Shown here: positions 51,731 to 60,708 of the stretch, in pieces
Layout: every line of letters starts with the position of its first letter
Numbering within the stretch: position 1 is the first letter of the stretch
NCBI GenBank assembly: GCA_031396205.1
Contig: JANNKH010000060.1
Coordinates: 1 to 64,000 of the forward strand
Length of the DNA: 64,000 bases
Source: CAISIP01 sp031396205
GTDB lineage: Bacteria > Pseudomonadota > Gammaproteobacteria > Burkholderiales > Burkholderiaceae_C
Direction: 5' to 3'
Made by a program: the position numbers and the translations under genes
The notes under the pieces: generated by a model
What the model was told of the DNA's origin: nothing
What the model saw: only the letters and a program-made list of their open reading frames with translations
Databases searched by the model: none

Positions 51731-52558
51731 ATGTTGCAAACCAAAGACCTGACGATCCGCTTCGGCGGGCATGTGGCGGTGAACGCGGTCAGCTGCGCCT
51801 TTGCGCCTGGCACGCTGACCGCCATTGTGGGACCCAATGGCGCGGGCAAGACCACGTATTTCAATCTGATATCGGGTCAGCTCAAGGCCAGCAGTGGAAC
51901 CGTCAGCCTCGATGGGCACGACCTTTCGTCGCTCGGCGTGTCGGCGCGCACCCGCGCCGGACTGGGTCGTGCGTTCCAGCTGACCAACCTGTTCCCGAAC
52001 CTGTCGGTGTTCGAAAACGTGCGACTCGCGGTGCAGGCCACCCGCGCCGGCCGGCACCGGCATGGCCTGAATCTGTCGAGCATCTGGAGCGACCATCGCG
52101 CATTGATGGGCCGCACCGACGAGATCCTGGGCACGGTTGCTATGCGCGAGCAGGCCGATGCGATCGTCGCCAGCCTGGCCCATGGCGACCAGCGCAAGCT
52201 GGAAGTGGCGCTGCTGATTGCGCTCGAATCGCGGGTATTCATGTTCGACGAGCCGACCGCCGGCATGGGCGTGGACGAGGCGCCGGTGATCCTGAATCTG
52301 ATCCGCGCACTGAAGAATGACCCGGGCAAGACCATCCTGCTGGTCGAGCACAAGATGGACGTGGTACGCGAACTGGCCGACCGCATCATCGTGCTGCACA
52401 ACGGCGCGCTGGTGGCCGATGGCGAGCCGGCCGACGTGATTGCATCCACCGTCGTCCAGGAAGCGTACCTTGGCATCTATCCGGAAGACGCCGACGACGA
52501 TGCGCCGGCGGCTCGCGGGTCTGGCGCGCGAGCGACCGGCGCCGGAGTGCGGAAATGA
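51731..52558 (+). CDS. Liv-type ABC ATPase (LivG-like, second system)
   Basis: A 275-residue ABC ATPase. It shows GPNGAGKTTYFNLISGQL (Walker A), GLGRAFQLTNLFPNLSVFENV (LivG Q-loop), ASLAHGDQRKLEVALLIAL (LivG-variant signature) and VFMFDEPTAGMGVDEA (Walker B). It carries an extra acidic/Ala C-terminal tail (EDADDDAPAARG..). Order here is binding protein, LivG, LivF, LivH, LivM, unlike the first system (H, M, G, F). It overlaps LivF by ATGA. The preceding 208 bases (51523-51730) hold no gene. Confidence 0.93.
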   Translation: MLQTKDLTIRFGGHVAVNAVSCAFAPGTLTAIVGPNGAGKTTYFNLISGQLKASSGTVSLDGHDLSSLGVSARTRAGLGRAFQLTNLFPNLSVFENVRLAVQATRAGRHRHGLNLSSIWSDHRALMGRTDEILGTVAMREQADAIVASLAHGDQRKLEVALLIALESRVFMFDEPTAGMGVDEAPVILNLIRALKNDPGKTILLVEHKMDVVRELADRIIVLHNGALVADGEPADVIASTVVQEAYLGIYPEDADDDAPAARGSGARATGAGVRK

Positions 52559-53280
52559 CGCAGCCATTGCTCACGCTAGACGGCGTACATACCCATATCG
52601 GCGCCTATCACATCCTGCACGGCGTGGACCTTGTCGTGCCCAAGGGGCAGGTGACGTTGCTGCTCGGCCGCAACGGCGCGGGCAAGACAACGACGCTGCG
52701 CACCATCATGGGTCTGTGGCATGCGTCCCGAGGCCGGCTGACGTTTGCCGGCGACGACATCACCGCCCTGTCGACACCCGCGATAGCCGAACGCAACATC
52801 GCCTACGTGCCGGAGAACATGGGAATCTTCTCCGACCTCTCGGTGCGCGAAAACATGCTGCTCGCGGCACGCAGCGCGGCCAGCGAGCGCCAGATGGACC
52901 CCCAGCGGCTGCAGTGGATCTTTCGTCTGTTTCCTGCGGTGGAAAAATTCTGGAACCATCCGGCCGGCAAGCTGTCGGGCGGGCAGAAGCAGATGCTGGC
53001 GGTCGCGCGCGCGATCGTCGAGCCGCGCGAACTGCTGATCGTCGATGAGCCCAGCAAGGGGCTGGCGCCCTCGATCATCAACAACATGATCGACGCTTTC
53101 GCACAACTCAAGAAGACCGGCGTCACCATTTTGCTGGTGGAGCAGAACTTCGGATTCGCGCAAAAGCTGGGCGACACCGTCGCGGTGATGGACAACGGGC
53201 GTGTCGTGCACAGCGGCAGCATGCAGGCACTGTCAGACGATGCTGCGCTGCAAAAATCCCTGCTGGGGCTGTCGATATGA
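52555..53280 (+). CDS. Liv-type ABC ATPase (LivF-like, second system)
   Basis: A 241-residue ABC ATPase. It shows LLLGRNGAGKTTTLRTIMG (Walker A), IAYVPENMGIFSDLSVRENM (LivF-type), LSGGQKQMLAVARAI (signature) and LLIVDEPSKGLAPSI (Walker B). Overlaps both neighbours (ATGA). Confidence 0.94.
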   Translation: MTQPLLTLDGVHTHIGAYHILHGVDLVVPKGQVTLLLGRNGAGKTTTLRTIMGLWHASRGRLTFAGDDITALSTPAIAERNIAYVPENMGIFSDLSVRENMLLAARSAASERQMDPQRLQWIFRLFPAVEKFWNHPAGKLSGGQKQMLAVARAIVEPRELLIVDEPSKGLAPSIINNMIDAFAQLKKTGVTILLVEQNFGFAQKLGDTVAVMDNGRVVHSGSMQALSDDAALQKSLLGLSI

Positions 53281-54260
53281 AAAACACGGATTTCGACTGG
53301 AAGCCGGTGGCACTGGTGCCTGCGTTGGCGCTGCTGGTGTTCCCGCTGATCGGATCGGGCTCGACCTGGCTCACGCTCACCGTGGCAGGCCTGGCGATGG
53401 GCCTGATCATCTTCGTCATTGCCTCCGGTTTGACGCTGGTGTTCGGCCTGATGGATGTGCTGAACTTCGGCCACGGCCTGTTCATCGCGCTGGGGGCATT
53501 CGTCGCCACCACCGTGCTTGGCTCGATGACGAACTGGACCCAATCGGACGAACTCTGGCGCAATATGGTCGCGGTATTTCCGGCGATGCTGGTCGCAATG
53601 GCGGTGGCCGGGGCGGTGGGCCTGGCCTTCGAGCGTTTCATCGTCAAGCCGGTGTATGGCCAGCATCTCAAGCAGATCCTGATCACGATGGGCGGCATGA
53701 TCATCGGCGAGGAACTGATCAAGGTGATCTGGGGCCCGCAGCAGATTCCGCTCCCCCTGCCCGAGGCGATGCGTGGATCGATCCTGGTCGGGGATGCGGC
53801 AATCGAGAAATACCGCATCATCGCGGTCGTCGTCGGGCTGGCGGTGTTCGGCGCACTGGTGTGGACACTCAACAAGACCAAGATCGGCCTGCTGATTCGC
53901 GCCGGCGTGCAGGACCGCGAGATGGTCGAGTCGCTCGGTTACCGCATCCGGCGCCTGTTCATCGGTGTGTTCGTCATGGGCAGTGCGCTGGCCGGTCTGG
54001 GTGGCGTGATGTGGGGCCTGTACCAGCAGACCGTCACGCCGCAGATGGGCGCGCAGGTCAATGTGCTGATCTTCATCGTCATCATCATTGGCGGCCTTGG
54101 CTCCACGGCCGGCGCGCTGATCGGCGCGCTGCTGGTCGGTCTGATGGCGAACTACACCGGCTTCCTGGCGCCCAAGGTGGCGCTGTTCTCCAACATCGCG
54201 CTGATGGCGGCCATCCTGTTGTGGCGGCCGCAGGGCGTCTATCCGGTTGCGAACCGCTGA
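53277..54260 (+). CDS. Liv-type ABC permease (LivH-like, second system)
   Basis: A 327-residue membrane permease with about eight helices. It shows AMGLIIFVIASGLTLVFGLMD, LNFGHGLFIALGAFVATT, ITMGGMIIGEELIKVIWGP and GLGSTAGALIGALLVG. It carries an extra N-terminal helix relative to the first system. ATGA overlap with LivF; 15 bases precede LivM. Confidence 0.93.
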   Translation: MKNTDFDWKPVALVPALALLVFPLIGSGSTWLTLTVAGLAMGLIIFVIASGLTLVFGLMDVLNFGHGLFIALGAFVATTVLGSMTNWTQSDELWRNMVAVFPAMLVAMAVAGAVGLAFERFIVKPVYGQHLKQILITMGGMIIGEELIKVIWGPQQIPLPLPEAMRGSILVGDAAIEKYRIIAVVVGLAVFGALVWTLNKTKIGLLIRAGVQDREMVESLGYRIRRLFIGVFVMGSALAGLGGVMWGLYQQTVTPQMGAQVNVLIFIVIIIGGLGSTAGALIGALLVGLMANYTGFLAPKVALFSNIALMAAILLWRPQGVYPVANR

Positions 54261-54275
54261 GGCAGGGAGTCGATC

Positions 54276-55364
54276 ATGCTGACGCGTTTGCTGTCGAACG
54301 ATATGCCGCGTAGCCGCGTGCTGGCGGCGCTGCTGATAGTGCTGTTGCTGGGGCTTGCATTTGCGCCCTTCCTGTTCCCCGGCGTCAAGGCCTTGAATGT
54401 CGCGGCCAAGGTGCTGATTTTCATCGTGCTGGTGGCCAGCTTCGACCTTTTGCTGGGCTACACCGGCATCGTCAGCTTTGCCCACACCATGTTCTTCGGC
54501 ATCGGGGCCTACGGCATCGCGATCGCGACCACCCGCATCGGCCCGACCTGGGCGGCCTTGCTGGTCGGGTTGGGCAGTGCGCTGTGTCTGTCGTTCGTGC
54601 TGGCGCTGGTGATCGGCCTGTTCTCGCTGCGGGTGCGGGCGATCTTTTTCGCCATGATCACGCTGGCGGTGGCTTCCGCATTTTCGACGCTGGCATCGCA
54701 GTTGTCCGAATTCACTGGCGGCGAGGACGGGCTGACATTCAAGTTGCCCGAGATCCTGTCGCCGAGCTACGCGTTCACGCAGGACGAGTTCCTCGGTGTC
54801 ATGCTCGACGGCCGCCTAGCTTCATACTACCTGCTGTTCGTGATGGCGCTGGTATTGCTGCTTATGCTGCTGCGCATCGTCAATTCGCCGTTTGGCCGGG
54901 TGCTGCAGGCGATCCGCGAGAACGAGTTCCGGGCCGAGGCGATCGGCTACCGGGTGGTCGTGTACCGTACCATCTCCAGCATCCTGTCGGCCCTGTTCGC
55001 CTGCATTGCAGGCGCGATGCTGGCGCTCTGGCTACGCTACAACGGCCCCGACACCTCGCTGTCGTTCGAGATCATGATGGACGTGCTGCTGATCGTCGTC
55101 ATCGGTGGCATGGGAACGATGTACGGCGCGGTGATCGGCGCCACCTTGTTCATGGTGGCGCAGAGCTATCTTCAGGATCTGCTGCGCCTGGGCAGCGAAG
55201 CGACCGCGGCCGTGCCCTGGTTGTCGGCCTTGCTGTCGCCGCAACGCTGGTTGTTGTGGCTGGGCGTCTTGTTCGTGCTGTCGGTGTATTACTTCCCGTC
55301 CGGCGTTGTCGGCCGGCTGCGCCTGCGCAGCGCGCGCAAGTCCGCTGGCGCGGGGCGGCCATGA
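54276..55364 (+). CDS. Liv-type ABC permease (LivM-like, second system)
   Basis: A 362-residue permease with about nine helices. LivM features are DLLLGYTGIVSFAHTMFFGIGAYG, VRAIFFAMITLAVASAF, AIRENEFRAEAIGYRV and GGMGTMYGAVIGA. Its TGA stop is overlapped by the ATG of the hydrolase gene, which falls inside dispersed-repeat copy C. Confidence 0.93.
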   Translation: MLTRLLSNDMPRSRVLAALLIVLLLGLAFAPFLFPGVKALNVAAKVLIFIVLVASFDLLLGYTGIVSFAHTMFFGIGAYGIAIATTRIGPTWAALLVGLGSALCLSFVLALVIGLFSLRVRAIFFAMITLAVASAFSTLASQLSEFTGGEDGLTFKLPEILSPSYAFTQDEFLGVMLDGRLASYYLLFVMALVLLLMLLRIVNSPFGRVLQAIRENEFRAEAIGYRVVVYRTISSILSALFACIAGAMLALWLRYNGPDTSLSFEIMMDVLLIVVIGGMGTMYGAVIGATLFMVAQSYLQDLLRLGSEATAAVPWLSALLSPQRWLLWLGVLFVLSVYYFPSGVVGRLRLRSARKSAGAGRP

Positions 55365-55429
55365 GCCGCCGGGCCGCTCCCAAGGAGAATCCCGCGGTGC
55401 CTAGCACGCAGGGTAGTCCAGTGAACATG
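55361..55429 (+). repeat. Dispersed 69-bp repeat, copy C
   Basis: Best-preserved copy with B. It begins ATGAGCC at the livM-like stop codon and encodes MSRRAAPKENPAVPSTQ in frame with the alpha/beta hydrolase. It ends GTGAACATG, where a natural hydrolase start could have been. Confidence 0.85.
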
Positions 55430-56299
55430 CAGGGCAGGATCTCCGGCAGCACGCCGGGCTCGCACTACCTGCAGTGCGCCGGGCGCGAGATCCACTACAC
55501 CGAGTGGGGTGCACACCATGCCAGGGTCGTCATTGCCTGGCACGGCCTGGCCCGCACCGGACGCGACATGGATGTGCTGGCCGAGTATCTGAGCGCCCCG
55601 GCCGACGGCTACCGCGTGGTCTGTCCCGACACCATCGGCCGCGGCCTGAGCGAATGGAGCCCGCGGCCCGACGATGAATATTGCCTGGCCTTTTATGCGC
55701 AGCAGGCCAGCGCACTGGTCGACCAGCTTGGCCTGGACCAGTTCGACTGGGTCGGCACGTCGATGGGCGGCTCGATCGGCATCGTGGCGGCGGCAGGCGC
55801 GCTGCGCGGACGCATCGGTAAATTGGTACTCAACGACAACGGCCCCGAGCTGGCCCAGGCGGCCATTGCGCGCATCCGCAGTTACGCCGGCAGCCCGGCC
55901 GCATTCGCCACCGTGTCCGAACTCGAGCAGTATTTCCGTACCGTCTACAAACCCTATGGTTTCCTGACCGACGCGCAGTGGCGCCACCTGACGGAGACCT
56001 CGACCCGGCGTCTGCCCGATGGCCGGGTCACGTCGCATTACGATCCGGCGATGGTGCAGCAGTTCGCCTGCCACCCGGATGACTACCTGCGCTGGGAGGA
56101 ATACGACAGCCTGGACATCCCGGTGTTGTGCCTGCGCGGCGAGTCCTCCGATCTGCTGCTGGCCGACGCCGCGGCGCAGATGGCTCGGCGCGGGCCGCAT
56201 GCCCGTGTCGAGACCATCGCAGGCTGCGGCCATGCGCCGGCGCTGAATGTCCGGCAGCAGCTGCAGCTGGTGGCGAATTTCCTGCGCGGCGACGCCTGA
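55361..56299 (+). CDS. Alpha/beta hydrolase with a repeat-derived N-terminus
   Basis: A 312-residue alpha/beta-fold hydrolase. After the 23-codon repeat leader comes the fold: HYLQCAGREIHYTEWG, VIAWHGLARTGRDMD (oxyanion HG), VGTSMGGSIGI (nucleophile Ser), LCLRGESSDLL (acid Asp) and IAGCGHAPAL (His). The active site is complete. It may hydrolyse an ester or amide of the imported solute. Translation could begin at ATG 55427 (MQGRISGS..) instead, giving 290 residues; the ATGA overlap favours 55361. Confidence 0.88.
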   Translation: MSRRAAPKENPAVPSTQGSPVNMQGRISGSTPGSHYLQCAGREIHYTEWGAHHARVVIAWHGLARTGRDMDVLAEYLSAPADGYRVVCPDTIGRGLSEWSPRPDDEYCLAFYAQQASALVDQLGLDQFDWVGTSMGGSIGIVAAAGALRGRIGKLVLNDNGPELAQAAIARIRSYAGSPAAFATVSELEQYFRTVYKPYGFLTDAQWRHLTETSTRRLPDGRVTSHYDPAMVQQFACHPDDYLRWEEYDSLDIPVLCLRGESSDLLLADAAAQMARRGPHARVETIAGCGHAPALNVRQQLQLVANFLRGDA

Positions 56300-56464
56300 A
56301 TCGCGCGTCGCCAGCCAATCGGCTGGCGACCACGACCTGCCGTGGTGCTGCCGACCGATGGCCCCACCGCCATTGATGTCGATCATTGCGGGTCAGCGCC
56401 GGCCCTGCTACGGTGGGAACCCTGTGCCCTGTTGCCGATCCAGCTATCCAACCCGGGAACCACG

Positions 56465-56632
56465 GTGTTCAATGACCGCGTCCTTGCTGGCGCTGCACTG
56501 GCACTGCGCCTGTTCGCCATGCAGGGCAAGCATCCAGTGGTGCTCGCGATTCCGCGTGGCGGTGTGCCGCTGGGCCGGGTGCTGGTGCAGCGGCTCGGTG
56601 GCGAGCGCGACCTGGTGCTGGCGCGCAAGCTC
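56465..56632 (+). pseudogene. Phosphoribosyltransferase-like gene remnant
   Basis: About 56 codons (TVFNDRVLAGAALALRLFAM, HPVVLAIPRGGVPLGRVL and LVLARKL) match the start of the phosphoribosyltransferase-domain proteins that often accompany alpha/beta hydrolases and AmmeMemoRadiSam genes. Similarity stops abruptly after LVLARKL, before the PRPP-binding loop. The frame runs on into sequence antisense to the TPR gene. It is a 5' remnant. The flanking 56300-56464 and 56633-56729 hold nothing else recognisable. Confidence 0.7.
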
Positions 56633-56729
56633 TGGCGGACATGCAATAGCCTGGACAGCGGCCACCGGCAACCCAGTACCGAAGGCCGCCAAGCAGCGCC
56701 GACCAGGGCTGGCCGATCGGGCACGAAAT

Positions 56730-57416
56730 TCAGGTTGACTTCTTGTTCTTGGCGTCGATCTGTCGCCGCAGGTTCTCCATCATCAGTTCAGCGTCGGCCA
56801 TGGTCGGATTGACCCGAACCGCGCGCTGCAGATATTCCAGTGCGCGTTCGGGCTGGCCGCGTTCGGCCAGCATCGACGCGTAGCCCGACAGGGCGCCAAA
56901 ATGGTGCGGAATCCGCGCCAGTACCTCGTCGCAGTCCTTCATCGACAGATCGTACTGGTCCAGCATGTAGTAGACGGTCGCGCGTTTGTTCCAGGCCTCG
57001 GCAAATGCCGGGCGCATCTGGATGATGTCGCTGAAGACGAGCACGGCCTTGGGCAGTTCGCCTGATCGCATCAGTTCGACCCCTTGCTTGTACAGCACAT
57101 CGACGCGGGCATCACCGGATCGCGCCCACAACTGCCAGATGCCTCCCACGGCAACATGGCGCAAGCTTGGGTCTTGATCTGACAGGCGCGGTAGCAGTGC
57201 GTTAGCGTCGGCAGCCGTGCCGATGTCCACCAGGCGCAGCATGGCCTGCAGTCGTTGCGCCGGATCGGCGTGGTTGAGTGCCACCAGAGCCTGCTGGCGG
57301 TTGAGCGGGGATTGGGCGAATGCGGGCGCGGCCGCGCCCAGCGCGCAGACCAGCATCGCTGCGCAGGCCCTGGTCCGGATGGTGGCGAGGGAGCTTGGTT
57401 CAAAACAGCGCGTCAT
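56730..57416 (-). CDS. Exported TPR/HEAT-repeat protein
   Basis: A 228-residue protein with a signal peptide (ATIRTRACAAMLVCALGAAAPAFA, cleavage about residue 35). Helical repeats follow: one HEAT-like region (LNHADPAQRLQAMLRLVDIGTAADANALLP, RHVAVGGIWQLW), then three TPRs (KQGVELMRSGELPKAVLVFSDIIQMRPAFAEAW, ATVYYMLDQYDLSMKDCDEVL, AERGQPERALEYLQRAVRVNP). It probably works as a periplasmic adaptor. It lies 94 bases downstream of the radical SAM gene on the same strand, so it could be part of the same transcript. Confidence 0.85.
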   Translation of the reverse strand: MTRCFEPSSLATIRTRACAAMLVCALGAAAPAFAQSPLNRQQALVALNHADPAQRLQAMLRLVDIGTAADANALLPRLSDQDPSLRHVAVGGIWQLWARSGDARVDVLYKQGVELMRSGELPKAVLVFSDIIQMRPAFAEAWNKRATVYYMLDQYDLSMKDCDEVLARIPHHFGALSGYASMLAERGQPERALEYLQRAVRVNPTMADAELMMENLRRQIDAKNKKST

Positions 57417-57510
57417 GGCGTGACTCCGGCAGTGGGGCGGGGTTCCAGAATACGCGCAGTGGCGCCATCTCGCAACCGGGCTTGGCGCCATGGGTCGCCC
57501 GCCCGGGGCT

Positions 57511-58593
57511 TCATGTGCCGATGGCGATCGGAATGCGCTTGCGACCGAAGTTCCCGGCCGCACGGCCAAAGCGACCGGCCAGTGGATGAGCGCAATCCGG
57601 GCATTGGCCATTGGCAGTCAACCGGTAGTCGCCGATCTGGTACCAGTCGCGCTCGATCAAGGGCGCGTCGCAGTGCGCACAGCGGGTGGTGTCGCCGGCT
57701 TTGTGGTGCACATTGCCGGTATAGACATGGCGCAATCCGGCGCGCAGTGCGATCTCGCGTGCGCGCACCAGCGTGGCTTTGGGCGTGGCGGGCACATCCA
57801 TCATCTTGTGGTCGGGATGGAAGGCCGAGAAATGCAGCGGCACGTCGGCGCCGAGTTCAGCCTGGATCCATTGGCTCATCGCGGCGATCTCCGCATCGGA
57901 GTCGTTGTGGCCCGGTATCAACAGCGTCGTGATTTCGAGCCACACGTCGGTTTCGCGCCGCAGGTAGAGCAGGGTATCGAGCACCGGTTGCAGGTGCGAG
58001 CCGGTGAGTCTGAAATAGAAATCCTCACTGAACGCTTTCAGATCCACGTTGGTGGCGTCGATCTTGGCGAAGAAGTCGCGCCGCGGCTGGTCATGCACAT
58101 ATCCGGCCGTCACCGCGACGGTCTGTATGCCGCAGGCATGGCAGGCGTCGGCCACGTCCATCGCGTATTCGGCAAAAATGACCGGGTCGTTGTAGGTAAA
58201 GGCCACGCTCTTGCAGTTGTATTGCAGCGCGGCGGCCGCGATCGCATCGGGGGAAGCCTGGTCCATCAGCCGGTCCATGTCGCGCGATTTGCTGATGTCC
58301 CAGTTCTGGCAGAACTTGCAGGCCAGGTTGCAGCCGGCGGTGCCGAACGACAGCACGCTCGTGCCGGGGTAAAAATGGTTCAGCGGCTTTTTCTCGATCG
58401 GGTCGATGCAAAAGCCCGATGACCGGCCATAGGTTGTGAGCAGCATCAGGTCGCCCTGGCGCGCGCGCACAAAGCAGGCGCCGCGCTGGCCCTCGTGCAG
58501 GCGGCAGTCGCGCGGGCACAGGTCGCATTGCATGCGGCCGTCGTCCAGCATGTGCCAGTAGCGGCCATGATGGGCGATCGGCTGCGCCGTCAT
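57511..58593 (-). CDS. amrS: AmmeMemoRadiSam system radical SAM enzyme
   Basis: A 360-residue radical SAM protein. An N-terminal zinc-like cluster is CDLCPRDCRLHEGQRGAC. The SAM-cluster motif is CNLACKFC (CxxxCxxC), followed by QNWDISKSRD, the GIQTVAVTAGY barrel strands and LITTLLIPGHND-like EITTLLIPGHND. Near the C-terminus another Cys pair (CAHCDAPLIERD, CPDCAHPL) suggests a rubredoxin-like metal knuckle. The whole matches the AmmeMemoRadiSam SAM enzyme, in the PFL-activase branch. Its reaction is not known to me. ATG 58593 overlaps the amrA stop (ATGA). Confidence 0.93.
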   Translation of the reverse strand: MTAQPIAHHGRYWHMLDDGRMQCDLCPRDCRLHEGQRGACFVRARQGDLMLLTTYGRSSGFCIDPIEKKPLNHFYPGTSVLSFGTAGCNLACKFCQNWDISKSRDMDRLMDQASPDAIAAAALQYNCKSVAFTYNDPVIFAEYAMDVADACHACGIQTVAVTAGYVHDQPRRDFFAKIDATNVDLKAFSEDFYFRLTGSHLQPVLDTLLYLRRETDVWLEITTLLIPGHNDSDAEIAAMSQWIQAELGADVPLHFSAFHPDHKMMDVPATPKATLVRAREIALRAGLRHVYTGNVHHKAGDTTRCAHCDAPLIERDWYQIGDYRLTANGQCPDCAHPLAGRFGRAAGNFGRKRIPIAIGT

Positions 58594-59180
58594 GGCAAGG
58601 CTCCCGCGCCGACCGGGGAGTCGACCTGATCGACGTCGGATTCCTCCCATTTGGCGACCGAGTAGCGTTGCAGGCGTACCGTCACGTCCCAGAAGTCGGT
58701 GGCAAACCCGGCCTTGGCCTTGAGCTGACCCATAAAGTCCCGGGGCTCTGGAAGCTGCTCCCAGACTTGCGGCAGGAACGTGCTGCGGTGGCCCTTGCAT
58801 TCGAACACCAGGCCGTCGATGCCGGGTTGCAATTGGGCCAGCGCGTCGGCTTCATCCCGGAACCGCAGGGGCTGTAGCGGCGACAGCAGCGATACGCCGA
58901 TGCGCACCGAATCGAGTTCATGCGCTACCAACGGTGCAAACCGCGGATCGCGCAGCGCCGCCGCGACCGCGTTGGCCCTGACGTCGTCCAGCAGGCGGCG
59001 TTGTGCCTGCAGGCTGCCGATGCAGCCCCGCAGCTGCCGATGCAGGGTCAGCGTGACAAAGCTGGCGCCGGGTTCCTGCAGCCACGCAGCGTCGTCGCGC
59101 ACCACCATGGTGCGGCCGAGAGCCTGCGCGATCGCGGCGCGTGCGAGGCGCAACAAGACGATGCCCCGATCATCCTGCAT
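58590..59180 (-). CDS. amrA: AmmeMemoRadiSam system protein A (AMMECR1 domain)
   Basis: A 196-residue AMMECR1-family protein. It shows ASFVTLTLHRQLRGCIGSLQA (AMMECR1 core with LRGCIG), DPRFAPLVAHELDSVRIGVSLLSP and WEQLPEPRDFMGQLKAKAG. The LRGCIG hexapeptide is its hallmark. Function is unknown; it occurs with MEMO and radical SAM partners throughout bacteria and archaea. It overlaps amrB by 11 bases upstream and amrS by 4 downstream. Confidence 0.95.
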   Translation of the reverse strand: MQDDRGIVLLRLARAAIAQALGRTMVVRDDAAWLQEPGASFVTLTLHRQLRGCIGSLQAQRRLLDDVRANAVAAALRDPRFAPLVAHELDSVRIGVSLLSPLQPLRFRDEADALAQLQPGIDGLVFECKGHRSTFLPQVWEQLPEPRDFMGQLKAKAGFATDFWDVTVRLQRYSVAKWEESDVDQVDSPVGAGALP

Positions 59181-59997
59181 GGCAAGGCTGCGCCGTGAAG
59201 GCGAAGGCCGCGTAGCCGACCACCCGTTGTTTGTCACCAGCGGTGTCACCCGAATTACATTGGCCCAGCAGACCGGGCCGCAAACCGTGCCGGGACGCCG
59301 CCAGCAGCAGGCCATTGACCGGCGTGCCGCCGCAGGCCTGTGCGTGGGTGATGGTGGGATGGAGAGCCAGGATGTCCTGCGCCGTGGCCTGGTCGACCCG
59401 CTGCGCGTCGTGATAGGGCAGGAAGTGCGACAGGTCAGAACTGATGACGATGAGTGTTTCCGAACCACCCCACAGCTGTTCCAGCACCTGGGCCACTTCC
59501 TGCGCCGTAGCGTCACCAACGGCCAATGGCACCAGTGAAAAATCATCCAGCACCAATTGCAGGAACGGCAACTGCACCTCTAAAGCATGCTCGTGGGCAT
59601 GGGCTGCGGGGCTTTCCACGACCTGGGGCAGGTGGCGGATGCGCGCGATCGCGTCCTGGTCCAGCGCGACGTCGCCCAGCGGCGTGGCGAATCGCTGGAC
59701 GCCGGGAAGTGCCAGACCCCGCACCGGGACGCGGTGCACCGGACCGAGGAGAACGACGCGACGGATCGATGCGCGCGCGGCCGACAAGCCCGCGTAAGCC
59801 AATGCTGCAGTGGAGCCGGAATAGATGTATCCGGCGTGGGGAACGATGATGGCCTTGGGCGTCGGGGCCGCCTGCTGCGATTGTTCCTGCCGCGTCGCCG
59901 TCGCGTTGAAAAGCAATGAGGACACCATCTCCGACAATGCCGTAGCGCGCACCGGGTAGAAGGTACCTGCTACTGCTGGCTGACGTACGCTGGCCAT
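59170..59997 (-). CDS. amrB: AmmeMemoRadiSam system protein B (MEMO family)
   Basis: A 275-residue MEMO-family protein. It begins VRQPAVAGTFYPVRA, followed by IIVPHAGYIYSGSTAALAY (first metal-type His), LLGPVHRVPV, EHALEVQLPFL (second His), ISSDLSHFLPY and ACGGTPVNGLLLAASRH (Cys). These match the conserved pocket of human MEMO1 and LigB-type dioxygenase relatives, which binds iron. It is first in the amrB-amrA-amrS run. Start ATG 59997 is chosen because family members begin near VRxPAVAGxFYP. Confidence 0.95.
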   Translation of the reverse strand: MASVRQPAVAGTFYPVRATALSEMVSSLLFNATATRQEQSQQAAPTPKAIIVPHAGYIYSGSTAALAYAGLSAARASIRRVVLLGPVHRVPVRGLALPGVQRFATPLGDVALDQDAIARIRHLPQVVESPAAHAHEHALEVQLPFLQLVLDDFSLVPLAVGDATAQEVAQVLEQLWGGSETLIVISSDLSHFLPYHDAQRVDQATAQDILALHPTITHAQACGGTPVNGLLLAASRHGLRPGLLGQCNSGDTAGDKQRVVGYAAFAFTAQPCHAG

Positions 59998-60341
59998 GTC
60001 TGCATCTCCGGAAAAGAATCGGATTGTTGCCTGTTGCGCGATGATGAACCGATCCCCGCCGACGCGCAACGCTTGTCGACCGTGACCCTGCTGGCTCCAC
60101 ACTTTGCACGTTCATCACGTTCATTTATCGGTAGCCCTCATTGGACAGGCAACGACGATTGTTGGTCGGCAATGCAGCGTTATGGGTATCGCCAACGACT
60201 GCTATCAGGAATTTCAATTCACTTTTGGCCAACTGCCGTTCGTGGGGGGTCACGACGTTCCCAGCCCGGTGATTCGCGATTCAGAGATCGCCGCCTGATT
60301 CGACCTCACCCAGACCTTTCCGGCGCCGCGGACCTGGCGTA
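59998..60341. other. 344-base region between amrB and DUF3562 genes
   Basis: Presumably contains the amrB promoter (minus strand) and the DUF3562 3' end. GTTCATCACGTTCATTTATC (60107-60126) is mildly AT-rich. A short + frame (60182-60298) has lower GC at codon position 3 than the surrounding genes and I do not call it. No other structure seen. Confidence 0.4.
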
Positions 60342-60563
60342 TCAAGGAACTTGCAAAACGCTTGTCCGCTTGGGCGTCAATTGCTCACGGATGTTCCGTA
60401 CCGCAACGATAGAAAAGTATTTCCCCACCGTAGCGCCCTCCATCAAGTGGATGCGTTGGGCTTCGTACAAGGTACCCACCTCTGCCAGGGACAACGCAAA
60501 TTCCTTTGCGAGCATGGCAATGTTCCTCTTGTCGACGGCTTCCTTGGTCTGCAGTGAACGCAT
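60342..60563 (-). CDS. DUF3562-type small protein
   Basis: A 73-residue helical protein: IAMLAKEFALSLAEVGTLYEAQRIHL, then EGATVGKYFSIVAVRNIREQL. This is the DUF3562 pattern (LAxxxxxxxxxVxxLYxxE..L..GAxVxxFxxxLAxRxVRxxL). Function unknown; frequent as small paralogs in Burkholderiales. I begin at ATG 60563; the ribosome site is weak. It is divergent from the pyruvate-kinase-like gene, with 145 bases between, which may carry a shared promoter. Confidence 0.7.
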   Translation of the reverse strand: MRSLQTKEAVDKRNIAMLAKEFALSLAEVGTLYEAQRIHLMEGATVGKYFSIVAVRNIREQLTPKRTSVLQVP

Positions 60564-60708
60564 GGTGCAATTCCAGTTCGGGGTGGTATGGCTTATAAAA
60601 AAGATTAACGCCAATGTCAGACCGTCGTCTGTGCGGCAGCACTCTTTGATCAAGAAATTGAGGGGTCCTTTGTCATCTTCTGGGCATGCAATTGCCGTAC
60701 AAGGGTGC

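Noticed and set aside
60182..60298. Short + strand frame between amrB and DUF3562 genes
   Set aside because: Its third-position GC is lower than in surrounding genes, it has no ribosome site and no recognisable family.
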